From Granulicella sapmiensis (GTDB lineage Bacteria > Acidobacteriota > Terriglobia > Terriglobales > Acidobacteriaceae), in contig JAMFSR010000013.1 of NCBI GenBank assembly GCA_026225395.1, positions 62,001 to 126,000 of the forward strand: a DNA stretch of 64,000 nt, read 5' to 3'. The notes under the pieces were generated by a model that saw only the letters and a program-made list of their open reading frames with translations, searched no databases and had not been told where the DNA came from. Shown in pieces: positions 18,434 through 27,953 of this stretch. The translations under genes were made by a program, and so were the position numbers. How positions within the stretch are numbered: the stretch's first letter is position 1; each line of letters opens with the position of its first letter.

Positions 18434-19582
18434 TTGTCTTCATCCTCAAGCCCTCGAACGAAGAAACCGTCCACCAGCAAGCGGAAGAACGTTTCCGCAC
18501 AGCGTGCCCCTGTTGGCACAGAGAACAAGATCGACATTCGCGTGGTGGCGGCCCGTGCCGGTGTGTCCATCGCCACGGTATCACGGGCGATCAATCATGT
18601 GCCTACGGTCGATCCAGCGCTAGCGGAGCGTGTGTGGCAGGTGGTAGGCGAGCTCAACTACTTCCCGAATACGCAGGCGCGCGCATTGGTCTCGGGCCGC
18701 AGCCGTCTGCTGGGTCTGATCGTCTCCGAAATCACCAACCCGTTCTTTCCCGAGCTGATACAGGAGTTTGAGCAGGTGGCCGTGGAACGCGGCTACGAGA
18801 TCCTGATCGCGAGCACCAACTACGAGCGCAAAAAGATGGAGAGCTGCACGCGCCGTATGCTGGAGCGGAAGGTAGACGGCGTCGCGGTGATGACCTTTGG
18901 CATTGAGGAATTTTTCTTCGATCGTTTTGCCGCGGACAAGATTCCGGTCGTCTTTATCGATGCGGCACCCCTGCGCCCGCTCAGCGGCTTTCTCGCGGTG
19001 GACTACCGTGCCGGCATCTACGAAGCTGTGCAGCACCTGGCGGTGCTGGGACACCGCAAGATTGGTTTCATCGCCGGTCCGCTGCGGCTGCGCTCGGCTG
19101 CGGCGCGCAAAGCCGCGTTCGTTGAGTGTATGCGCAGCATCGGCTTGACGAGCCACCAGGACTGGCTTGTGGAGGGCGACCATACGCTTGAAGGCGGCCG
19201 CGACGCGATGCAGAAGCTGCTGGCGTTGCCCGACCAACCAACGGCTGTTCTGTGTTCTAACGATATGACCGCGATCGGCGTGCAGCATGCGCTTTTTGAA
19301 GCGGACCTGAAGGTCCCGGACGACCTGTCTCTCATCGGTTTCGATGACATTCATCTTGCGGAGTATACGATTCCGCCGCTCACAACCGTGCGCATGAGCT
19401 GTAAGGACCTCGCGCTTCGTGCGGTCAATCTGTTGATGGAGCAGTTGCAGCCCGAATCAGCTAAGGCCAAGGCGGCACATCCGAAAATTGAGACAAAGCT
19501 GGTCGTGCGGCAGACTACGGGACTGCCTCGTGGAGCGCTGAAGGATTTAGCGGCGGGGAAGAACGTCAAGACTCGCGGGTAA
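18434..19582 (+). CDS. LacI-family transcriptional repressor (arabinan locus)
   Basis: 382 residues from a TTG start; a Lys/Arg-rich tail precedes the DNA-binding domain. The LacI helix-turn-helix covers residues 34-85 (VVAARAGVSIATVSRAINHV, hinge near FPNTQARAL) and is followed by a periplasmic-binding-protein-like sugar domain (LLGLIVSEITNPFFPEL, PTAVLCSNDMTAIG, SLIGFDDIHLAEY, LTTVR) ending LVVRQTTG. It is encoded between the GH43 lipoprotein gene and the convergent receptor/arabinanase operon, so an arabinose or arabino-oligosaccharide effector is likely. The palindromes at 15288 and 26209, which share a core, are its best candidate operators. The start codon is not certain because no ATG lies in a suitable place. 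Confidence 0.88.
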   Translation: MSSSSSPRTKKPSTSKRKNVSAQRAPVGTENKIDIRVVAARAGVSIATVSRAINHVPTVDPALAERVWQVVGELNYFPNTQARALVSGRSRLLGLIVSEITNPFFPELIQEFEQVAVERGYEILIASTNYERKKMESCTRRMLERKVDGVAVMTFGIEEFFFDRFAADKIPVVFIDAAPLRPLSGFLAVDYRAGIYEAVQHLAVLGHRKIGFIAGPLRLRSAAARKAAFVECMRSIGLTSHQDWLVEGDHTLEGGRDAMQKLLALPDQPTAVLCSNDMTAIGVQHALFEADLKVPDDLSLIGFDDIHLAEYTIPPLTTVRMSCKDLALRAVNLLMEQLQPESAKAKAAHPKIETKLVVRQTTGLPRGALKDLAAGKNVKTRG

Positions 19583-19691
19583 GCCGCGCTGGGTAGAGCA
19601 TCTCCTTGGGTAAACCAAGGGCCATGGGTGGATTTGACCTATCCCGAACGCTAAGACGCCAGCGAATGACGGCTTCGTTGGCCTGGTTTGG

Positions 19692-20786
19692 CTACGGTGT
19701 TGTGCCGATCTGCGGCCAATTGTTGGGCCATGTGAGCTGGTTGACAAAGAGGTAGTCGAGCCCATTCTGGTTGTCGGAGAGAGCGTGGAAGGTGATGAGG
19801 TCGCCGTTCGTTGCATCGGTATAGACGAACTCGCCACCGGGCGCTGTGAACTCACCACTGGAGGAGAGAACTACTGTGCCTCCGTTATTGAGCATGTCTG
19901 TACCGCTCTGGTCGAGGAATGGGCCGTTCGGGCTGGTGCCGCGACCGACGACGATCTCGTAGGTGTCTGTAGTGAAGTTGCTGTTGCAGCAGGAACCCAG
20001 CGAAGCGAAGAGGTAGTAGTAGCCATTCTTCTGGATCAGCGATGCGCCCTCGATCGGGTTGCCGGTCATAGCGGGTTGTGACGCGAGGTGGTAGTTTGTC
20101 GTGTTGGTGGTCAGCAGTGCTCCCGTCGCCGGGTTAAGTTCGCGCTGATAGATGCCGCCGTAGAAGCTGCCGTAGCTAAGCCATACGTGCTGCACGGTCG
20201 TGCCGGTACCGTAGTCGACGAGGATGTTTGGATCTATGGCGTTATACGCACTATGGGAGGTTGACTGTAGGATTGGACCGCCTGAGTCGGTCCATGGGCC
20301 GGCCATGGTGGGGGCTGTTGCGAGACCGATAGAAGATGTGTTCGTTCCGAAGGTCGAGGCCGTGTAATAGACATGGTAGACACCATTGAAGTAGCTCACG
20401 TCAGGTGCCCATAACGTGGTAATGCCGGGATAGAGCGTGGTGATCCAGCTGGGAATGGTATTGAAAACCTGACCGCAGCGGCTCCAGTTGATCTGGTCGG
20501 ATGAACAGAGGATGGGCAGATCGCCGACCTGCCCGTTCGTCGTGCCCGGATCAGTGGAGAGCACGTAGTACATGTTTCCGGAGCGGATGATTGTGGGGTC
20601 ATGTACAAGGCTGACTGCGCCCTGAAGCTGGTAGACGGCCAGAGGGTTGGTACTGGCAGCGGTAGCAGGGAAGCTATTGGTGGTGCCGCTGCTGCAACTG
20701 CTCAGGCCCGCGGTCATTGCGGCAAGAGAGAGCGTGGCCAGAGATGCGGTCCTCTTCCATTTGTCATTGCGAATCTGCATGTTCAT
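19692..20786 (-). CDS. GH43 endo-1,5-alpha-L-arabinanase-like lipoprotein
   Basis: 364 residues from ATG 20786, which has a clear Shine-Dalgarno (AGGGAGC). A lipoprotein signal ends at LSSC (Cys31). The GH43 catalytic set is visible: base Asp63 in LVHDPTIIRS, transition-state Asp185 in NAIDPNILVD, general acid Glu246 in GNPIEGASL; LWAPDVSYFNGVYHVYY and NGYYYLFAS are typical of the arabinanase subfamily. It cleaves internal alpha-1,5 links of arabinan, probably at the outer membrane or in the periplasm. It is the last gene of a three-gene operon, 41 bases after the second GH43 gene, and is convergent with the LacI gene. Confidence 0.9.
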   Translation of the reverse strand: MNMQIRNDKWKRTASLATLSLAAMTAGLSSCSSGTTNSFPATAASTNPLAVYQLQGAVSLVHDPTIIRSGNMYYVLSTDPGTTNGQVGDLPILCSSDQINWSRCGQVFNTIPSWITTLYPGITTLWAPDVSYFNGVYHVYYTASTFGTNTSSIGLATAPTMAGPWTDSGGPILQSTSHSAYNAIDPNILVDYGTGTTVQHVWLSYGSFYGGIYQRELNPATGALLTTNTTNYHLASQPAMTGNPIEGASLIQKNGYYYLFASLGSCCNSNFTTDTYEIVVGRGTSPNGPFLDQSGTDMLNNGGTVVLSSSGEFTAPGGEFVYTDATNGDLITFHALSDNQNGLDYLFVNQLTWPNNWPQIGTTP

Positions 20787-20827
20787 CTGCTGCTCCCTGA
20801 AAAGGTGTTTCGTGTTCGATGTCTTGC

Positions 20828-21967
20828 TCATTGGCCATCGCCTTCCAGCGCGGCCTGGGGCCAACCGTCTTTCCATGCAACCGTGGAGATGTGAAGCGCT
20901 GGATGCCCGTCTACCGCGCTGTACGCGTGGAATACGATGTAGTCCGTGCCGTCGTGGCGGAGCAAGGATTCGCCTCCCGGACCGAGCCATTTACCATTGG
21001 CGCTCAGCAGCAGAGAGCCGCCGCCTTCAAGCATGGGCCGGCCATCGCGATCCACATACGGGCCGGTCACGCTCTTCGACCGCCCAACCATCGTGTGATA
21101 CGTGCTCTTTGTACCGCGGCAGCATAGATCGAAGGAGACGAAGAGATAGTAGAAGCCGCCGTGCTGGAAGACAAATGGCGCTTCCACGGCCTCTGCGTCC
21201 GGCGGCAGGTTGGGACTGCGCGGCTGCATGAGCGAGCCCGGGTAGCGCGAGGCCAGCGGATAAACCTTCGTGTCCGTCTTCGAGAGCAGGCCTGTCGCGC
21301 GGTCGAGATGGCGCATCATGATGCCCTTCCAGAAGCTGCCGAAGGCGAGCCACGCTTCGCCGTTCGTGTCGAGGATCAGGTTCGGGTCGATGGCGTTGAA
21401 GTCGTCGGTGGCGAGCGATTGCAGGACCAGGCCACGGTCAACCCACTTGTATTTGGGATTCGATGGGTCAAGTGTCTCGTTGGTCGCGAGAGCGATTCCG
21501 GAGGTGTTCTTCCCGAAGGCCGAGAAGGCGTAATAGAGGTGGTAGCGGCCGTCGAAGTAGCTGATGTCCGGCGCCCATAGCTCGCTCGTTTTTGGGCTGA
21601 GCTTTTGGATCCAGTCTGGAATTTCAGGGAACACGGCACCGCAACGCTTCCATGCGTGAAGATCAGTGGAGCAGCGGATTTGGAACTGGGGAAGTTGTGC
21701 GGTCGGTGGGCGAGTGATGCCGCCCTCGCCAGGTGCGGGCGGAGGGACGGGGCCGTCGGGATGCACTGCGCCGGTTGCGAAGACGTAGTAAGTGCCGTGG
21801 TCGAAGGCGATAGAGGGATCGTGCGTGCCGTGATATTCGCCGCTTAGCATGAGTGCCTGCGGAGCGTCTGCTGGATTCGATTGTGCGAATGCAGCAGATG
21901 CTCCGAAGGCGAAGCTAAGCGTGAACACAACGGCTTCACGCGTCCGATGATGGTAACGCGTGCGCAT
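20828..21967 (-). CDS. GH43 endo-1,5-alpha-L-arabinanase
   Basis: 379 residues with a signal peptide (FGASAAFAQ). The GH43 catalytic trio is Asp50 (GTHDPSIAF), Asp194 (NAIDPNLIL) and Glu262 (AVEAPFVF); LWAPDISYFDGRYHLYY and TGPYVDRDGRPML are strongly arabinanase-like. Its ATG overlaps the stop codon of the receptor gene by one base (TAATG), so translation is coupled to it. Together with the neighbouring GH43 lipoprotein it would give arabino-oligosaccharides for uptake by the receptor. It differs from the next gene in having an ordinary cleavable signal in place of a lipobox, which suggests that the two enzymes work in different places. Confidence 0.93.
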   Translation of the reverse strand: MRTRYHHRTREAVVFTLSFAFGASAAFAQSNPADAPQALMLSGEYHGTHDPSIAFDHGTYYVFATGAVHPDGPVPPPAPGEGGITRPPTAQLPQFQIRCSTDLHAWKRCGAVFPEIPDWIQKLSPKTSELWAPDISYFDGRYHLYYAFSAFGKNTSGIALATNETLDPSNPKYKWVDRGLVLQSLATDDFNAIDPNLILDTNGEAWLAFGSFWKGIMMRHLDRATGLLSKTDTKVYPLASRYPGSLMQPRSPNLPPDAEAVEAPFVFQHGGFYYLFVSFDLCCRGTKSTYHTMVGRSKSVTGPYVDRDGRPMLEGGGSLLLSANGKWLGPGGESLLRHDGTDYIVFHAYSAVDGHPALHISTVAWKDGWPQAALEGDGQ

Positions 21968-24900
21968 TAGTAAACCACCTTCAGCAGGAGTTGCATGCTG
22001 CGCGGTGCGTCGTTGAGGGAGGTGATCTGGCCGTAGTTCTGGTCGAAGACGCCGGAGTCAGGCTTGCCAAAGCCGTGACGGTTGAAGATGTTGAAGGCTT
22101 CGAGACGGAGGTCTGCGCTGATCAAGCCGTGGATGGGGATGTGCTTGTTCACGTTGGCGTCTTCGTTGAAGTAGGCCGGGGTGCGAACTTCCGCCGAGGT
22201 GCGCGGCATATCGCCGAAGCGATAGGCGCCCGCGCCGCGATGCTGCGCGTCATTGACGTCGGTGAAGGCCTGGCCAGTCCAGAACGCGGTCGGATTCGTG
22301 CAATTGGTGGAGTTCGCGGGCGGGCAGGGGTTGGTGCAGTTCGGCGATCCGTATGCACAGAAGCTGAACACGTTGTAGTGTCCGTGGGTCACAGTTGGCA
22401 ACAGGATCGCATTGCCTTGATGGCGGTCAAAGCGGATGCCACCGTCAAAGTATGGAATTCCTTGTGCTTCGAAGAAGCTGATGGGTTGGCCGCTAAGGTA
22501 GCGGTCAATGCCACCGATGCGGAAACCGCTGATGAGCGTATTGACGAAGTTGTTGGTGTGACCAAGGAATCTCTTGTTTTTGCCGATTGGCAGTTCGTAG
22601 AGATAGCTGGCGACGAAGTTGCTGGGGACGTCGGCGATGCTCAGCGAGCGCTCTGCCTTCAGGTTGTAAGGGTTCTGTGTTCCGCACTGGCACTGGTCGA
22701 CCTGTTGATACGGCTGAATGGAGTCGGCGTCTGTGAAGGTTTTTGACCAGGTGTAGGAGATCAGTACATTGAAGCCGTTGCGGAACTTGCGATCCAGCTT
22801 CGCCTCAAGGGCGTTGTAGGTGGATTGGCCAAGGTCCTGCAAATAGCCGTCGTTGTCAAGGTAGCCATACTGGGGAAAGGGAAGTAGCGCTTGGCCGACG
22901 AGGCCGTTGGTGATCTGATAGAAGTTCGTGTAAGGCTGACGAACTCCGGAGTTCGCGCCCGCAGTGGAATTCAACGGCGCGTAGATCGTATTTCCGAGCG
23001 CGAAGTAGGCAGGGTCGATTTCGTTATACCACTGCACAAGGGAACGCAACCGCGTGCCGCGCTCGCCAAGGTAGCCCATCGTGAGGATCAGGTCTGGGGC
23101 AAGTTCAGTCTGCGTTTCGAACACCCAGTTCTGCACCATCGCCGGCTTGCCGTCGCCTTTGCGAATGTAGTCGGCGACGTCTGAGCCACCTACGAGAAGC
23201 GACGGCGTGACGGTTGGCGTGAGGGCAACATTGGGTGGACCGTTGTCGAGCAGGCTGTTCTGTACGAAGCCATCGGTGTTCGGTTGGGTGGAGGTGTTGG
23301 TGAAACCGGCACTCAAGCCCTGGCCATAGTCGGCGTAGATCATCGGGCCGTACATGATGGTGTACGAGGCGCGGACGACGAAGCTGTCGTGTAGCCAGCC
23401 CGGCGCATAGGAGAAACCTACGCGCGGCTCAAAGTCCTTGAAATAAGTGGAGGCAAACTGTTCGTGACGGTTGCCGTCGCGGCCCGGGCCAACGCCGCCG
23501 AATTTGTATCCGCCGAGGATACCGTTGGCCGCGGGGTTGGGGATCGTGGGATCGAAGGTCGAGATGTCTCCCTCGGCTTCGTAGCGAGGCGGGTCGACGC
23601 TGTAGCGGAAACCTGCGTTCACGGTAAGGTGGCGCATCGCCTTCCAATCGTCCTGCACATAGCCTGCGAAGTAGTGCTGCATCCAGCGCGGGTAGTGAAG
23701 CTGCACGGTACGGCTGGTGCCGGAGGTAACGCCGAGCAGGAAACTGGCGATACCGTTGCCGCTGTCGGCTTCGGCTGTGCCGTTGTTATAGGCAGAGGTC
23801 TGGGCGCGAGCGAAGTTGAATGTGCCGGCTGCGGGGCCGTTGTTCTCATAGCTGAACTGCTGCCAGCGATATGTGCCGCCGAAACGCAGGCCATGACGTC
23901 CCTTTTGCCAGGACAACGTATCGTCGCCCAGGATCCCGGTGTCGATGTTATCGTCGAAATTCAAGCTGCCAAGTGAGGGCAGGCTTTCACCGATGTTGAA
24001 GACGGGGAAGTTGGTGCCTGCTTCGGGTGTGTTGGGAATGCCCAGTTGCGCGTCGTAGTTGGTGCCCAGTAGCGATGGGGGTGAGCTGTTGTAGCTGTTG
24101 ATGCGGTTGCTGCCGACTGTGAATTGATTGATGAGATTCGACTTGATCGTATAGTCCCAGCCCACGCGAAAGATCTTGGAGTAGAAGTTTTGCAACTGCG
24201 AGCCGGGGTTGACGGGACCTGGCAACGTAGCGACGCCAGAGTAGAAGTTTTCGCGGAACATGCCGAAGCCGAAGAAATGGTGCTTCGCGCCGATGTTCTG
24301 GTCGAGACGCACGGAAGTTGCTGTCTGGCTGATATGCACCGGCACCGTCAACGCATAGTTTCCAGTGCCCGCGCCCGTGTAGTTCGGTAGCGGAAGCAGT
24401 GACAGTACCTTGAGTGCTACTGCGCTTCGGCCCAGGGGGACCTGATTGTTCAGGAAGGCTGTGCGGCACTCAGTGCCGTTGACCGTCGTGGTGGAGAGCG
24501 GGTCGTAGATCGCACCCGCGTAAACGGGGCCGCCTGTGCATGGATTCGTGAGACCGGCGATCGGGGTCGTGGTCAGCGTGGAAGAGAAGTCACCGACTGT
24601 GCCGTAGGTGCCGGTGCAGGTCGCTGTATTCCCGAGACCGCGCTGTGCGCAAGTGGGCACCGTGGAGATGTTGGTTGCGGAGGAGGTACTGGCCGGTTGG
24701 TCAAAGCTGAAGAAGAAGAAGGTCTTGTCGCGGCCGTTGTAGAGGTGCGGTATGCGGAAGGGACCGCCGAGAGTGACGCCGTAGTCCTGATAACGGTCGG
24801 CCGGACGGCGGAATAAGGGAAGGCTGTCCTGCGTTCCGCCATCGCCGATTGCGTTGCCCTTGTTGAAGTAGTTGTTGGCGTCGAAGATGGTGTTGCGGAA

Positions 24901-25701
24901 GAAGTCGAAGACGGTGCCGTGGTAATCGTTGGTGCCGGACTTGGTCTTGTAGCTGGCAATGCCGCCTGTGGTGCGGCCGAAGTATGCCGGCAGAGCGAGA
25001 GTTTCCACGCGGAATTCGCCGATGGCATCGACGGAAGGCGTCATCTGATCGAAAAAGCCTGTGCCGTTTTCGCTGCGCTGCGTGCTGAGGCCGTCGATAA
25101 GATTGTCGCTACCGAAGGTCTGCCCGCCGCCGATCTTCGTGTACACTGTGCCGCCGTTTGTGCCGGGTCCTACTGCGCCAGGCGTGAGAAAGGTGAGTAA
25201 TGTAAGAGAACGGAGCGCGCTGCCAGTGGGGATAGGCAGATCGTCTACCTGCTGCTGCGAGATGGACGTACCGACATCCGAGCTCTGGGTATCCAGCGAT
25301 GGGCCATTGGCTTCGACGGTGACGGTAACCTCCGACGCGCCGGGCTGCATGGTGAAGTCGTGGCCGGTGCGGTTGGAGATGAAGACCGGAAGGCCGGTGA
25401 CCTGCTCCTGTTTGAAACTGGGCGCGCTCACCGTGACGTTGTACGTGCCCGGCAGCAGCGAGGGCAGGGTGTAGATGCCGGACGAGTTCGCGGTGGTGTT
25501 GTAGACTGTGCCCGTTTGGGCTTCGGTCGCGGTGACCTTGGCATTGGGGATAACTGCGCCGCTGGAGTCCGCGACCGTACCGGACATGGAGCCGGAGTTG
25601 ATCTGTGCCAGGACGGGCGTAACGGCCAGCATGAGCAGGGCCACAAGGACTCCCAGTTGTTTCATTGCGAGTCGCGCTGACGTGGGGTGAAATCTGTTCA
25701 T
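21967..25701 (-). CDS. TonB-dependent receptor-like outer membrane protein (arabinan locus)
   Basis: 1,244 residues. A signal peptide (ends TPVLAQ, about 32) is followed by a carboxypeptidase-regulatory-like beta-sandwich (36-120; GTVADSSGAVIPNAKVT, LLPGTYNVTV), a plug-like domain (about 135-260; DDLPIPTGSALRSL, GGIASYKTKSGTNDYHG) and a long beta-barrel ending in LLLKVVY. This is the acidobacterial type of large TonB-dependent transporter. The ATG has a good Shine-Dalgarno (AGGAGAG). It heads the operon with two arabinanases, so import of arabino-oligosaccharides is the likely role. Two copies of a GTAAACCTTTAC palindrome lie just upstream and may serve as its operators. Confidence 0.9.
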   Translation of the reverse strand: MNRFHPTSARLAMKQLGVLVALLMLAVTPVLAQINSGSMSGTVADSSGAVIPNAKVTATEAQTGTVYNTTANSSGIYTLPSLLPGTYNVTVSAPSFKQEQVTGLPVFISNRTGHDFTMQPGASEVTVTVEANGPSLDTQSSDVGTSISQQQVDDLPIPTGSALRSLTLLTFLTPGAVGPGTNGGTVYTKIGGGQTFGSDNLIDGLSTQRSENGTGFFDQMTPSVDAIGEFRVETLALPAYFGRTTGGIASYKTKSGTNDYHGTVFDFFRNTIFDANNYFNKGNAIGDGGTQDSLPLFRRPADRYQDYGVTLGGPFRIPHLYNGRDKTFFFFSFDQPASTSSATNISTVPTCAQRGLGNTATCTGTYGTVGDFSSTLTTTPIAGLTNPCTGGPVYAGAIYDPLSTTTVNGTECRTAFLNNQVPLGRSAVALKVLSLLPLPNYTGAGTGNYALTVPVHISQTATSVRLDQNIGAKHHFFGFGMFRENFYSGVATLPGPVNPGSQLQNFYSKIFRVGWDYTIKSNLINQFTVGSNRINSYNSSPPSLLGTNYDAQLGIPNTPEAGTNFPVFNIGESLPSLGSLNFDDNIDTGILGDDTLSWQKGRHGLRFGGTYRWQQFSYENNGPAAGTFNFARAQTSAYNNGTAEADSGNGIASFLLGVTSGTSRTVQLHYPRWMQHYFAGYVQDDWKAMRHLTVNAGFRYSVDPPRYEAEGDISTFDPTIPNPAANGILGGYKFGGVGPGRDGNRHEQFASTYFKDFEPRVGFSYAPGWLHDSFVVRASYTIMYGPMIYADYGQGLSAGFTNTSTQPNTDGFVQNSLLDNGPPNVALTPTVTPSLLVGGSDVADYIRKGDGKPAMVQNWVFETQTELAPDLILTMGYLGERGTRLRSLVQWYNEIDPAYFALGNTIYAPLNSTAGANSGVRQPYTNFYQITNGLVGQALLPFPQYGYLDNDGYLQDLGQSTYNALEAKLDRKFRNGFNVLISYTWSKTFTDADSIQPYQQVDQCQCGTQNPYNLKAERSLSIADVPSNFVASYLYELPIGKNKRFLGHTNNFVNTLISGFRIGGIDRYLSGQPISFFEAQGIPYFDGGIRFDRHQGNAILLPTVTHGHYNVFSFCAYGSPNCTNPCPPANSTNCTNPTAFWTGQAFTDVNDAQHRGAGAYRFGDMPRTSAEVRTPAYFNEDANVNKHIPIHGLISADLRLEAFNIFNRHGFGKPDSGVFDQNYGQITSLNDAPRSMQLLLKVVY

Positions 25702-25726
25702 TTTTGCTCTCCTGCGCCGTTTCTCA

Positions 25727-25738
25727 GTAAACCTTTAC
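25727..25738. promoter_or_regulatory. Palindrome copy 1 upstream of receptor operon
   Basis: GTAAACCTTTAC, arms GTAAA/TTTAC around CC, 26 bases upstream of the receptor start. An identical copy lies at 25798. The repeated, identical 12-mer with flanking AG on the left suggests a repressor operator pair. Confidence 0.55.
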
Positions 25739-25797
25739 CAGAGCGGACAATCCTAAATGTTTTTAGAGAATCACCAGCATCTTCCGCCGGTATTTGA

Positions 25798-25809
25798 GTA
25801 AACCTTTAC
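25798..25809. promoter_or_regulatory. Palindrome copy 2 upstream of receptor operon
   Basis: Second exact copy of GTAAACCTTTAC, 71 bases from the first. That is close to seven helical turns, so two bound dimers could face the same side and form a loop; this geometry is inference. Confidence 0.55.
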
Positions 25810-26202
25810 TGAGGTGGATTGAGAATGAACCGTTCGGCTATGCGTCAACCCATATTGATCGAGCGGGATTTTTATATCGACGGCACGGGGGAAGTGTCAA
25901 GCTACATTTTTGACACCACTGTCACGGCACCCGCTGTAATGGTCATCCACGCAGCCGAAACCTCGGTTTTCTGCCGATTGACGGGTGAAATCACATGCGC
26001 ACGCTCGGTTCGGATCGCAGCGGAAATTTGCAGGACGGAGGCGGCCCTTCAAAGCGCAGACGCGGCGATGGAATTTGGCTCCGCGAGTCGGTGGCAATGC
26101 TAAAAGACTGCTGAACCCACGATGTTCCGGTGATCGGGAACGGATGCCGCGGCGAAATCCCGCGATGTTGACAGCCCGCTGTTTGCAACGTTAGGGTATT
26201 TC
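25810..26202. other. Intergenic stretch between divergent arabinose genes
   Basis: No convincing gene. A 94-codon plus-strand frame (25819-26103) has no recognisable domain and no clear ribosome binding site. The region presumably holds the promoters of the receptor operon (left) and of araB'-araA (right). Confidence 0.5.
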
Positions 26203-26475
26203 TTGTCGGAAAACGTTTTCACGAGTGTATTTGTTGCTGAAAGGACTCCCGCTTTGGCCATTGTCGTTGGCGTCGACTGCGGGACACTTAGCGTCCCCGT
26301 TACATTGCTCGGCAACGTTGCCGAATGGTTGAGAACTGCCTCGGCTGCTTATCCCCTTCACCACTATTGCGAGGAGCCTGATTTTGCTCCCCAGTCGCAC
26401 GCGGACCACATCCGCGCGCTGGCCGAAACCACAAAAGCCCGCACCAAAACCAGTCTGGAGAACGGAACGGCATGA
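26203..26475 (+). pseudogene. araB: Ribulokinase (araB) N-terminal remnant
   Basis: The frame reads ALAIVVGVDCGTLSVPVTL, then [20 protein letters not shown] and [13 protein letters not shown], which matches the first 70 residues of ribulokinase (FGGY family; GVDFGTLSVR and QSHADH are family motifs). It then ends after about ten more residues with a TGA that overlaps the araA start (ATGA). An intact enzyme has about 550 residues, so some 85 percent is deleted while the junction with araA is kept. It cannot be an active kinase. The first part overlaps the palindrome at 26209. It may survive as a leader ORF coupling translation into araA. Confidence 0.82.
26209..26220. promoter_or_regulatory. 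Perfect LacI-type palindrome before araB'-araA
   Basis: GAAAACGTTTTC, a perfect 12-base palindrome centred on CG. It differs in one position from the core of the 15288 site (GAATACGTTTTC). It sits at the start of the araB remnant, 252 bases upstream of araA. Confidence 0.6.
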
Positions 26476-27929
26476 AACCATTGAAGAACTTGGAGGTATG
26501 GTTCGTCACCGGCAGCCAGGACCTCTATGGACCGGAGACACTGGCGCAGGTTGCCGCGAACTCGAAGGCGATGGCTGCCTCGCTCAATGCGGATCCCGCA
26601 TTACCCGTCCAGATCGTGTGGAAGCCCACGCTCACAACACCGGAAGAGGTTCGTGCGCTGTGCCGCGAAGCCAGCAATACGCCGTCCTGCATTGGGCTGG
26701 TCCTGTGGATGCACACCTTTTCACCCGCAAAGATGTGGATCGCGGGCCTGCAGTCGCTGACGAAGCCTTTCCTGCACCTGCATACGCAGTTCAACCGTGA
26801 ACTTCCATGGTCGTCCATCGATATGGACTTCATGAATCTGAATCAGTCTGCGCACGGCGATCGCGAGTTCGGCTTCATCACGGCTCGTCTCAAGCTGCGA
26901 CGGAAGGTCGTCGTTGGCTTCTGGAAGGATGCAGCGACAATTGCGGAGATTGCTGCCTGGACGCGCGCGGCTGCGGGCTGGTACGAGTCGCAGAACCTGA
27001 AGGTTGCACGCTTTGGCGACAACATGCGCGAGGTTGCGGTGACCGAAGGCAACAAGGTCTCGGCCGAGGCGCAGTTGGGTTATAGCGTGAACGGCTACGG
27101 CGTGGGAGACCTCGTCGTGCGTATGGAGCAGGTCACCGAGGCTGAGGTTTCAAAGCTGATTGCTGAGTATCGCGAAGCATACTCGATTGCAAAGCAGCAT
27201 GATCGTACAGACTCGCTGTTTGTTGCTGCGAAGATTGAGCTTGGCCTGCGCGGTTTCCTTGAAGAGGGCGGCTTTGGCGCGTTCACCGACACGTTTCAGG
27301 ATCTTCATGGCATCGGCCAACTGCCAGGTATCGCGGTGCAGCGGTTGATGGCCGATGGGTATGGCTTCGCGGGTGAAGGTGACTGGAAGACGGCGGCTTT
27401 GGTCCGCACCATGAAGGTAATGGCGCAGGGACTGACCGGTGGAACGAGCTTCATGGAGGACTACACGTACGATTTCAGCGGCACGCCGAAGGTGCTGGGA
27501 TCGCACATGCTGGAGGTTTGCCCGTCCATCGCTGCGGACAAGCCATCGCTTGAGGTGCATGCTCTGGGTATCGGCGGCAAGGCCGATCCGGTGCGGCTGG
27601 TGTTCACCGCGCCCGCGGGCCCGGCTGTGGTTGCATCGATGGTGGAGATGAGCGCGGGCTTCCGGCTGATCGTGAACGAGGTGAATGTGATCGCGCCCGA
27701 TCAACCGCTGCCGAAGCTGCCCGTCGCACGCGCCGTATGGGTGCCGAAGCCCAGCCTGAAGGTCGCTGCTGCTGCATGGATCTACGCTGGCGGCGCACAT
27801 CACACCGCATACAGTCAGGCGTTGAATACCGAAATGCTCGAAGACTTCGCGGAAATCGCGGGCGTAGAGTTGATCGTGATCGACGAGGATACGAAGCTGC
27901 GCGAGCTTCGTGCCCAGCTCCGCAGATAA
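26472..27929 (+). CDS. araA: L-arabinose isomerase
   Basis: 485 residues (usual length about 500). It converts L-arabinose to L-ribulose in the cytoplasm, using Mn2+. Metal-binding and catalytic residues are in place: Glu302 in AGEGDWKTA, Glu329 in [10 protein letters not shown], His345 in [10 protein letters not shown] and the His pair 443-444 in [10 protein letters not shown]-terminal [12 protein letters not shown] and [15 protein letters not shown] are diagnostic. The start overlaps the stop of the araB remnant (ATGA). Because the ribulokinase next to it is destroyed and no araD is seen here, the pathway must be completed by genes elsewhere or the product used differently. Confidence 0.97.
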   Translation: MKPLKNLEVWFVTGSQDLYGPETLAQVAANSKAMAASLNADPALPVQIVWKPTLTTPEEVRALCREASNTPSCIGLVLWMHTFSPAKMWIAGLQSLTKPFLHLHTQFNRELPWSSIDMDFMNLNQSAHGDREFGFITARLKLRRKVVVGFWKDAATIAEIAAWTRAAAGWYESQNLKVARFGDNMREVAVTEGNKVSAEAQLGYSVNGYGVGDLVVRMEQVTEAEVSKLIAEYREAYSIAKQHDRTDSLFVAAKIELGLRGFLEEGGFGAFTDTFQDLHGIGQLPGIAVQRLMADGYGFAGEGDWKTAALVRTMKVMAQGLTGGTSFMEDYTYDFSGTPKVLGSHMLEVCPSIAADKPSLEVHALGIGGKADPVRLVFTAPAGPAVVASMVEMSAGFRLIVNEVNVIAPDQPLPKLPVARAVWVPKPSLKVAAAAWIYAGGAHHTAYSQALNTEMLEDFAEIAGVELIVIDEDTKLRELRAQLRR

Positions 27930-27953
27930 AATTTCATCTCGTCAGGACGATTT

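Noticed and set aside
25819..26103. 94-codon plus-strand frame in the arabinose promoter region
   Set aside because: No domain, no good ribosome binding site, and it lies in a region better explained by promoters and operators.
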